NCBI GenBank assembly: GCA_964020155.1
Contig: OZ026554.1
Span: 1,266,747 to 1,330,746 of the forward strand
DNA: 64,000 bases
Reading direction: 5' to 3'
Source of the DNA: Chondrilla cf. caribensis
Lineage: Eukaryota > Porifera > Demospongiae > Chondrillida > Chondrillidae
A model generated the notes under the pieces. It had not been told where the DNA came from and made no database searches. It worked only from the letters and a program-made list of their open reading frames with translations. This document shows, piece after piece, positions 56,108 to 64,000 of this stretch (within the stretch, counting starts at the first letter, position 1; each line of letters opens with the position of its first letter). Both the position numbers and the translations under genes were made by a program.

Positions 56108-59100
56108 TGTGTGTGCGCGTGTGTGTGTGTGTACATGAAAATCAATTCACAGTGTGAATCGATTTTCATGCAAATGTAACTCTCGCAGGCATCTGATCCA
56201 GCCATCATAATTAATCTGTGCACTATAGTCATGGCAATCCTGTAAAATGGCCTGCATTAGCTCAATTGTCCCATTTTTATAATTCAGTCAAATCAAATCA
56301 AATATAGTCTCAAAATACTGGTATAGTCTTACTCATGTCATTTATGTGGATAATGACAGTGTATTTGTTTGCTGTAGAATTGATACGAGAATACCAACAG
56401 CTCAAGACAAAGTTGGAATGCTCTAAGGGGAACAATTCGAAGAAATATAGAAGTGATAGCACAGCTAGGACTGTGAGCAGTGAACAGGCTGTTGAAGGGA
56501 ATCCTGTTGTTGGGATCAAGGCTGAATCTTTGGTCCAACCTTCTGTCAAAAGTAGCATATTTTCCAAAGCATTGAATAAAGAATCGGTGAGGTGTGAAGG
56601 ATCTGCTGTAGTTCTTCCTTCCATGTCTAAACTTCGAAGCTGGAAGAAATCGACAAAACTTAGCAACACTGAAAGTAGGAGTGTATGTGGTGAGGTCGTA
56701 GCGGAGGTAAAGAACAGTGAAGGAGATTTGGATACGGCTATGTCAGTTGGTTGTCTTGTAGATGTTAACAGCGACAGAGGAGTTGTAACATGTAGTGATC
56801 CCCTCGTTATGCGTATTCCTGGAGTGCTAACCTCAAGAGACCAACCCCATCAAAAGCCTGTCCTCTCTGCCTTCACAACAACCACTAAATCATCTCTTAG
56901 TCATCGTAAGTTGTCATCTTCATGGCTTGAGTCATGTAAACCGAACTTGAAGGATTTTCCCAATAATGATAGTAAGGAGGATGGCATGTTTGGTGATGAT
57001 GATGTTCAGTATAATAATGGTACCATTAACGGTGATGGTGATGAGGATATTGGTGGGATTTGTGACTGTGATGATGGGGAGAAGGAAAATGGTAAAATTT
57101 GTGATTGTGGTGATGATGAGAATAGTGAAGTTGGTGACTGTGGTGATGGTGAGGAGAATGGTGGAATTAGTGATTCAGGTGATGATGAGAAAGGTGAAAA
57201 TAGTGACAGTAGTGATGATGAGATTGGTGAAATTGGTGATTGTGGTGATAAAAATGGTGAAATTAGTGATGGTGGTGATAATGATAATGGTGGAATTAGT
57301 GTTTGTGGTGATAAGGTGAATAGGGGGATTAGTGATTATGGCATTGATGGAGAGAAGAATGGCGGAATTATTGACTGTGGTGATGGTGACAAAGAGAATG
57401 CTAGAATTTGTGGTAGTGATGAAAAACATAAGATAAGCGACTGGGAGGGGTGGGAGGAGTGCAGCGATGATCCTGAGGGAGAGGAGGAGACAAGCATGTT
57501 TTCTGAAAGTATCAGCTCAGCACGTACTTGCAAATTGTCGAAATGTCAGAGTTCCTGTGAGAAGAGTAGACCTAGGCTGTCACCTCGAACACACCTTCAA
57601 GAAGCACAACAGAAAGAACCATCTCCATCTTCACAGGTGAGGATATGTCCTAAACCCTCACTAATGTCTCATACTACATCACATCAACAATTGTTGTCTA
57701 CATGCCTAGTTTTGCTCCCCGCCAGTGAAAAATACTGCTCTTGTGTGCGTAGTGCTTCATGCAAATTTAGGTCTCTCTCCAGTGCAATTCAACCAGTACA
57801 TCTCTTATAAAATTACAGTTATGTATGTAGTTTTTTACAGTTTTAATGTATGTTTTTCCCCTTGAAGTTACTTGTTCATCAGGAAGAACAAGACTTAGCC
57901 GAGCTCTACTCTATCGACAGCAACATCTACTCGACAATACGGTGTCAGGACAGTGATCTTGTGACTATGCTGCGGAAGAGGCCTCGTGAACACTACGATA
58001 TTGTCTCAGAGGTGCTTCCTGGATCAAAAGTGACCAAGGAAGACACCAAAGACTCAGATGAGGGTCATGATGTTGAACCAAAAGTGAAAAAGCTACGGAA
58101 TGCTATGTCCAAGCCGGGGTAAGTTGTGTGCACTTATTGGACATGTCCACTTACACAAAGTACTGTATATGAGTTTGTTAACACACACATGAACATACGT
58201 ATGTATGTATATACGTAGTAGATATGTACTTGTATACGTATATGATGAATAAGCATAAACGTACATACGTATGTACATATTTATACTTTTATCTGTCTAG
58301 GCAAACTAGTGATGTTAGCCAGAACTTTGTGAGGTTGAATATGAAAATCAAACGCTACAAACGAAAAGGCCAAAGTGGCTCTCAGAAGTACAAGAAGCAC
58401 AGATTTGGGAGAGGTAAGAATGCCTGCTACAAGTGTGGTGCAAAGGGGCACTGGGCTAGAGACTGCCCTACCAGTAAGAATCTTGGGACCTTTGACGGTG
58501 AAGAAGTCGAATATTGTGACGATGGTCGAAACAGCGAGACTAGCTGTGCCAGCAGTGTTGAGAACTGTCAGGGGACAAACCAAGAAGATGAAAAAACTCA
58601 TTCAAATGACAACTCGCGTGATACTTTCCCTGCTGGTGATGTCTGTGCTAGTGGTAGCAACCATGAACCAGTCCATGCCAACTGCGAGGAAAGCTCTTCT
58701 CTACCAGTCAAGAAAGCTGAACGGAAGACTACAGCTAAGAAGCCAAAATGTCTTCCCTCCAAAAGGAAATCACAGAGGCAGGACGTTCAGGCTACGTGTG
58801 ATGAACCCCGCAAAGAAGAGAGCACAGTATTTCAAGTGGATTGCAATGCGTCAGAGGTTTCTACAGTCCAGTCACTGTACAGTGTGGATGATGGTGAGCT
58901 GTGCTGACTTTGAGTATGTTCACCGCGGTACAGGAGGATATGAACCTCTTCACTTTCTTGGATTATTTGTTTGTTAGACATATCAGATGATCTGAGAGAT
59001 GTTTTGAAGAAATTCGGATTTGTGGACTTCAGACCAGGACAGAGAAAGGTCATAGAACGAATACTCACTGGTGAGAGCATGTGAGCATGCAGTGTGTATT

Positions 59101-62100
59101 GCCTGTCAGTGTAGTTGTACTCGGATGTATGAACTACTTGCCATCCCTGCATACACTCGTACAGATATGTATGCACATATGTACACAGTACTAAATGTAC
59201 ATCAAGGGTAAAGCTGAGTCGATTGAATATCATTTGTGTCCCTTATAGAGTGTGGTCAGTGAATAAGTGGTACTTGTACTTGTATACATACATATGTAAA
59301 CTTGTATCCTTTTGCGTAGGCATATCAAAGGCAAAGGTGTGCACATATATGCGATATGTGCACACTTCCTCTGATACCGTATAACCAGAAATATTGGCGG
59401 AAAGAATATTTGGCGGTTTGTCGAATTTTAGGGTATTGGCGGTTTTTATTTTGGCAGATGGCAAGCCCAGATTACAATTATATTCATAGCCACAGTTACT
59501 GTGTTACCCAATATAAAAACTTTAATGTTTGAAATGACTTTCGAAACTGGAGTTTTCGATCGACAGCTGTATTCTGTTCCTTTCTCTTGAAGTACCGATA
59601 CATCGCCATGATTATTCGAGCCACACGGACACGCAACGTCGGGATTACGTCACTTTATTGTGACGTATCCTGACGTTTGGCACAGGTGCTATTATTTTGG
59701 CGAATATTACGTTGGCGGTAGTCGGCCAAACCGCCAAAATAAAATGACTGCCAATATTTCTGGTTATACGGTATGTGCACACTTGCTGATCAATCGATTA
59801 ATGTCATTTAGTTACCATAGCAATCGATTAATTAATTAATGTCACTTAGCTAGACCATCGCACCCACCGACAATAATGGCAGCGTCACAACAGTAGTCTT
59901 ATTAGTAAAGGTTCTTAAAATCGTTAGTTGTTCTTCTACAGGAGATATGTTCGCCGAAAATAATCACAGCGTAGCGATTTATTCAAGTTATAGCGTCACA
60001 ACAGTTGAAAGTACAGTAGTCTTAAGAGGAGTTTCTGTAAATCGTTAGTAGTAACTAAGTTATTAGGGAAGCGTCATTCTACAGTAGTTATGTTCTCCTT
60101 ATCGTCCTTTTGGCACCGCGGTAGTGGAGGCTGTTCCTCGTATCTATATACGTGCAGGGCGAAATTCGTCCACGAGAACTTTCAAAAACTGGGCTTTTAA
60201 CTCCTCTGTTGGTTGAAAATTATTCCAATCTGTAATTTGGTCTATAAAACTAAAAAGGATCGACACATTCAGCGGAATCCATCGAACAGATCGGTACAGC
60301 AGCAGTTTGAAAGGATACCTAGGTGTGCTGTAGCGGATATAGTGCCTAATTGAATTCCGAGGGCGAAGCCCGAGGAATTCAATCAGGCACCATATATCCA
60401 CTGCAGCACACCTAGGAAGGACATAACTGCTACATATGTACATGTATGCACTTGTACGTACATACATGCATGTGCTTACAGCATACAGCATTTTTGTGTA
60501 TTGCATTGAATTCCGTAGTAGGTTTGTCCAATAGGAGCATTCTAGTCTTTGCAGCAACTAATACATGTGCATGTCATACTCCTACTAAATGACATACATA
60601 GTGATATGGACAACGTATGTATGTATTCATGTATAGGTCGCTCGACACTATTTGTACAATCAACTGGATCTGGAAAGTCATTGTGCTACCAGGTGCCTGC
60701 TTATCTTTACTGGAAACAGTACAAAGCTATCACTTTGGTGGTATCACCCTTAGTCTCTTTGATGGAAGATCAGGTGTGTGTGTGTGAATGGTGTGTGTGT
60801 GTGTGAGTCTGTGAGTGCATGTGTGCATGCATATGTGCATGTGTATATACAGTATGTGTACTTACATATGTATATACGTATGTGTGGTGTAGATCAGGTT
60901 TGTCTAAGGTTACTGTACATAATGTATCATATGCATGTGTACACAGGTAAAGAATCTTCCAAGATGCCTTAGAGGAGCTTGCTTGCACTCAAACATGGAC
61001 CCTAGAGAGCGGCAGACAGTTCTTGAACAGATCAAGTCAGGTAGTATTGCTGTTCTACTGATATCTCCCGAGGCTGTGGTGGGTGATCGAGGTGCCAGCT
61101 TCTGGGCAGCTCTGTCATATGTGGCATTTGTTTGCATTGACGAAGTACACTGTGTGTCGCAGTGGAGCCATAACTTCAGGCCATCCTACCTCAGGATATG
61201 TAAGGTGAGGTGATGAATTGTGAAAAGTGATGTGAGAGGGTTACTGGCTATTTCCACATATCTCAGTGAGGCTGGAAGCATAGTTTGTGAGCTCTATCAC
61301 TTGGTTTTATGCATATTCTTGGAATACGTACCAGCTGACAGGGGGATACCACAGCCCTCTTATAGCAAAAGAGGTTCCCTAGTAGAGGGTTAGTTCTTAT
61401 GGCTGGGGTAAAATACCTGAGGGTGTTAGTAGACAAGGTTACTATTCATAAGGACTCTGTAATGGGGACCAAGCTCTCTCTCTGGCTTGGTTAGGAATGG
61501 TAAGACCCTAACATATCAAGTCACTGGATTGCTGTTTACTTCCATTCACATGTAAGTACACATGTACAATTGTAAGCATGTTCTCATTGTAGATATTCTG
61601 GGAGCATTGTCATGTATCCTGTTTTCTTGGGCTTACTGCTACGGCTACAAAGTCAACAATACAGTCAGTTGCTGCATATCTGAAATTGCCCGAGGAAGGG
61701 ATTGTTCAAGGCCAAATCCTGCCCCCCAACCTGTGCCTTTCTGTATCCAGCGACAACGATAAAGATATGGTGAGAATCCGCGATGGCCAACTTTAAAACT
61801 GTGTATGAAAGCCTTCCTTACAGGCTGTCCCATGTGGTCTAGTGGTTAGGATCCGGCGCTCTCACCGCCGTGGCCGGGGTTCGATTCCCCGCATGGGAGT
61901 TTTTTTTTTCCTTTTTTTTTTCTTCCTAGATGCACATTTCATGTACGTACGTATTGTATATCATAGCAATACGTTCCGTTCTATGCGCATTACGATTAAT
62001 ATTCGTTGTATTTTTTCCATTAGACACTACTTCATCTCTTACAAAGGGAACCTTTCAAATCTTGTGAATCGATCATAATCTACTGTACTCGCCAGCAGAC

Positions 62101-64000
62101 AACTGAAAGAGTCGCTCAGAGTATTCGCACATGTCTTCAATCCCTTGATAGCTTCACTCAAATCAAAAGAGGTGCAATTGATACGAAGAATGGAAAGAAG
62201 AAGCTGGAAATAGCTGACTGCTACCATGCTGGTATGAGTGGAGCCGTGAGGTCCAGAATACAGAACAAGTTCATGTCTGGGCGTCTGAGGATTGTAGTAG
62301 CTACAGTCGCCTTTGGGATGGGTTTGAATAAGTCTGATGTGCGGGCCATCATTCACTACAACATGCCGAGGAGCTTTGAGTCCTATGTCCAGGAGATAGG
62401 CAGGGCTGGTAGGGACGGTGAACCGGCTTATTGCCATGTCTTTCTGGATGTGGAGGTCAGGACGTGTGCGTCTGTGTACTATGTTTGTTGTGTGGGAATA
62501 CTAGTCTACTTCTGTGCAATAATTTTCATGACCAAGGTCTAGGATTTCGCAAACAACTTGGGATTGACGACCATTTACATAGTTTGCATATACGTATGTA
62601 CTTCATCCTCCAAGCTACATACACTATGCTACACTACACTACTATACTATAGTAGCTGCTACATGCACACATTAAAATGTACACATTGTGGTAGGTATAT
62701 TCACACTTTATATTGATGTGCATACACACATTGGGGATGCATTTATGCAATACATTGCATTAGCCTAGCCTACAGGAGTCAGAGTGTGCATTGTATTCTT
62801 TCCCATTTTACATGCATGTACATGTTTGTACATTGAATAGGGTGAAGATATGAATGAGCTTCGTAGACACATTCATGCAAACTCTGTGGACAGGTTTGCC
62901 ATAAAGCAGCTTGTAAAGCGACTGGCTATATCTCCAGTTCCATCCTGTTCTGTATGTGATGGCTCCAGTATGGCCACTGGCAGCACCACTACTCCAAGTG
63001 CAAAACGCTGTCACAGTGGAGGTCACTTTGTGGCTCTCAATATTGCTGAGTGTGTGAGTGCATGTGATGTGAAGGAAGAAACTCTAATGACCTATCTTTG
63101 CTACTTGGAGTTCGAGGGCTGGATTGAGTTGCACAAGACAGCTCGTGACACCTGTGTATTGCAGCTCTATGGTGGAGCAAGTCAGTTGAGACGACTGACT
63201 CAGAGAGCGGACATCATTGCAGCAGCTGTTGAGTGCAGCAGTGAACAAGGTGAGTAGACACTTACAGTATGTGCGTACATATATGTCCATGTGTTTGTGT
63301 GTGTGTTATATTACTGTATATTATGCATATTATTTTACATTTTTATGCATTATGAAATGCCATTTACAGCCATTGTACATGTGGACAGTCTCTGTTATAG
63401 CATGTCTTTTAGTAGCAGTACATTGCTTCATCAAATCTGTTAAGCCTACAATAGAGATCATTGTTTTCTCTGCTGCTATACACCACAACCTTTGTCCTAC
63501 ATAAACCAACTAAGGCAGCAGAGAAGGGGTTTTACCTAGGTTCAGATTCAGTTCTCTTCAGAAAAATTGTACCACTATTGAATTATCTGCTTTGAGTTTT
63601 CTGTTAGCCTTTGTACATAGAAGGTTTGCATGCCCATATATGTACGTAACTTACAAGGTGTACGTATACACTGTACCTTGTAGTGTTGTACTGATACCAT
63701 GCTCATTATGTTTTATTCTGTGTATTGACTTACCAACAGAAAGGAACGATCAGTCAAAGCTATCCTTTTCAGTATCAGCAGTCTGTAATAGGGTGGGGAA
63801 ATCTTGGCAAGAAGTACAGAAGATGTTGGTCATGTTGCAGTATGACGATCTCGGTTCTGGAGAATCTGGATCGAAGAGAAGCTCCGTCCTTGTTGAATTC
63901 CAGCACCCTTCGTATATTATTAGCGTTCGTTGCAACTACACACCGCAAGACATGGATGCAATGTGCAACTTCCTTCATGACAGAGTTCAACAACAGGAAA
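55519..64000 (+). CDS. RECQL4: RECQL4-type DNA helicase (5' 12 exons, continues past the window)
   Basis: ATP-dependent 3'-5' helicase acting in replication start and repair. Exons: 55519-55626, 55830-55854, 56378-57636, 57868-58118, 58301-58893, 58978-59070, 60637-60773, 60947-61204, 61593-61769, 62024-62455, 62841-63249, 63740-past 64000; phases agree throughout, about 1,334 residues so far. The N-terminal Sld2-like start ([19 protein letters not shown], then [13 protein letters not shown]) marks RECQL4 rather than other RecQs. Next come NFVRLNMK and a CCHC knuckle ([14 protein letters not shown], about 590), then helicase motifs: FRPGQRKV, Walker [59 protein letters not shown] and [11 protein letters not shown]. 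The 25-base second exon is the least certain but is needed for phase. Exon 3 carries an unusual acidic Gly-Asp repeat (about residues 250-390). Confidence 0.94.
55936..56132. repeat. (CT)n/(GT)n microsatellite in RECQL4 intron 2
   Basis: A short (CT)n run passes into ~180 bp of (GT)n with single interruptions. Flanking gaaaatc.attcac / gtgaatcgattttc on its right side forms a small inverted repeat. Confidence 0.95.
59374..59774. mobile_element. MITE with perfect 23-bp terminal inverted repeats
   Basis: ACCGTATAACCAGAAATATT + GGC at the left end is exactly mirrored at the right end (59750-59772 region). Subterminal TTGGCGG motifs occur several times in both directions. There is no coding capacity in ~400 bp. 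The phrase gtgcacactt occurs just outside both ends and may be, or include, the target duplication. It lies in the intron between RECQL4 exons 6 and 7. Confidence 0.85.
60318..60416. mobile_element. Foldback element in a RECQL4 intron
   Basis: A near-perfect palindrome of ~99 bp: cctaggtgtgctg ... tagtgcctaattgaattc and its complement, with a ccgagggcgaagcccgagg centre resembling that of the foldback at 33771-33880. Confidence 0.75.
61828..61899 (+). tRNA. tRNA-Glu (anticodon CTC)
   Basis: A 72-base cloverleaf without intron. The acceptor stem TCCCATG pairs with CATGGGA, discriminator G. The D-arm region TGGTCTAGTGG serves as box A, GGTTCGATTCC as box B, and the anticodon loop ctCTCac puts CTC at 61861-61863. 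It is followed at once by a long T run (61900-61921) that would stop RNA polymerase III. Sequence resembles the standard animal tRNA-Glu. It sits on the coding strand inside the RECQL4 intron between 61769 and 62024. Confidence 0.96.
61900..61921 (+). terminator. Pol III T-run terminator of the tRNA-Glu gene
   Basis: Ten T residues directly after the tRNA (61900-61909), then cc and nine more T residues, on the sense strand. Confidence 0.75.

Noticed and set aside
61205..62023. Apparent loss of helicase motif III from RECQL4
   Set aside because: A closer reading found the exon at 61593-61769 with LGLTATAT and correct phases on both sides.

Overview
This is eukaryotic, almost certainly animal, nuclear DNA. 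Genes are split by many GT-AG introns. The window carries animal families (an NSMAF/FAN-type BEACH-WD40 protein, glycine amidinotransferase, a RECQL4-type helicase, sushi/CCP domains, fibrinogen-like lectins), a canonical nuclear tRNA-Glu, Ty3/gypsy, LINE and pogo-type transposons, several MITE families and very long (CA)n tracts. A marine invertebrate, perhaps a sponge, fits the mix of a CCP expansion, a laccase-like multicopper oxidase, an isopenicillin-N-synthase-like dioxygenase and a PHD-finger pogo transposase, but no species can be named from the sequence.

Layout. 1-4,789: a decayed, truncated duplicate of the neighbouring CCP locus, interrupted by a dead Ty3/gypsy element. 4,790-16,088 (minus): a multi-exon gene or gene fragment with a signal-peptide exon and 33 intact one-exon CCP modules, all phase 1-1, built from tandem copies of a seven-CCP block; one 2,224-bp block is repeated without visible change. 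18,273-39,955 (plus): the C-terminal three quarters of an NSMAF/FAN-like gene (25 exons, BEACH plus WD40). Two of its exons end in a minisatellite that starts exactly at the 5' splice site, and its 9.5-kb intron contains two nested, opposite-strand, recently duplicated secreted fibrinogen-like genes, each with a TATA box, plus a LINE fragment. 40,517-42,952 (minus): an intronless membrane-anchored multicopper oxidase. 45,213-46,262 (plus): an intronless 2OG-Fe(II) oxygenase. 46,535-50,692 (minus): complete mitochondrial glycine amidinotransferase (7 exons, 423 residues). 51,142-53,974: a pogo-like transposon with an intact PHD-finger transposase, TIRs and a TA duplication. 55,519-64,000 (plus): a RECQL4-type helicase (12 exons found, running off the window) with a tRNA-Glu(CTC) and transposon relics in its introns.

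Functionally the genes do not form one pathway. The CCP gene and the fibrinogen-like pair look like secreted or surface recognition proteins and show the fastest local duplication. NSMAF, GATM and RECQL4 look like single-copy housekeeping genes. The most unusual signals are the two splice-site-seeded minisatellites in one gene, one of which stays open in the exon's reading frame with an 8-codon period, and the CR1-like seven-module CCP architecture.

All exon borders were placed by eye from splice signals, reading-frame continuity and remembered family sequences; no alignment, transcript or database was available.
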